This document shows positions 5,371 through 5,401 of a DNA stretch of 5,401 nucleotides, piece by piece (within the stretch, counting starts at the first letter, position 1; the number at the start of each line of letters is the position of its first letter). The DNA comes from Deltaproteobacteria bacterium (GTDB lineage Bacteria; Myxococcota_A; Bradymonadia; UBA7976; VGTA01). The position numbers and the translations under genes are program-made. Below the pieces are notes generated by a model. That model worked only from the letters and a program-made list of their open reading frames with translations, was not told the origin of the DNA and did no database searches. The DNA lies in the NCBI GenBank assembly GCA_016874875.1, contig VGTA01000278.1:1-5401 (forward strand). The letters are read 5' to 3'.

Positions 5371-5401
5371 CGGCCCTCGGGGGGGCGGTGCAAACTCTTG
5401 G

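Overview
The window is extremely GC-rich (clearly above 70% by eye), with Ala/Arg/Pro/Gly-rich proteins, GTG starts and long in-frame low-complexity tracts. One gene encodes an Omp85-type outer-membrane barrel and another a protein with a cleavable Sec-type signal, so the source is a diderm bacterium. Gene density, composition and Ala-Pro-rich extensions resemble Myxococcota or a related former deltaproteobacterium. That placement is an inference from style, not from a marker gene.

All four genes lie on the minus strand, so transcription runs from the right edge to the left. (1) 5336-4497 encodes an alpha/beta hydrolase with an intact Ser-Asp-His triad; its frame stays open to the right edge. 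(2) 4512-2512 encodes a BamA/TamA-like (Omp85) barrel protein with one visible POTRA-like region; its start overlaps the hydrolase stop. (3) After a 97-bp gap that may hold a promoter, 2414-1563 encodes an exported START-domain lipid-binding-like protein. (4) After a further 126 bp, 1436-27 encodes a family-4-type Fe-S uracil-DNA glycosylase-fold protein with a long Ala/Pro-rich N-terminal half and degenerate catalytic motifs. There are no RNA genes, mobile elements or CRISPR arrays. No gene-free stretch exceeds about 130 bases.

Genes 1-3 could form a cell-envelope lipid-handling group: a hydrolase, an outer-membrane barrel and a periplasmic START protein. The glycosylase-like gene has no obvious functional link to them. 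The most striking feature is that both exported proteins have signal peptides built almost entirely from 12-bp tandem repeats (four-residue repeats). In the Omp85 protein, single-base variants of one repeat unit appear to separate the Arg-rich n-region from the hydrophobic h-region. Counting these two, there are four in-frame short tandem repeat tracts in 5.4 kb, all in N-terminal coding regions.
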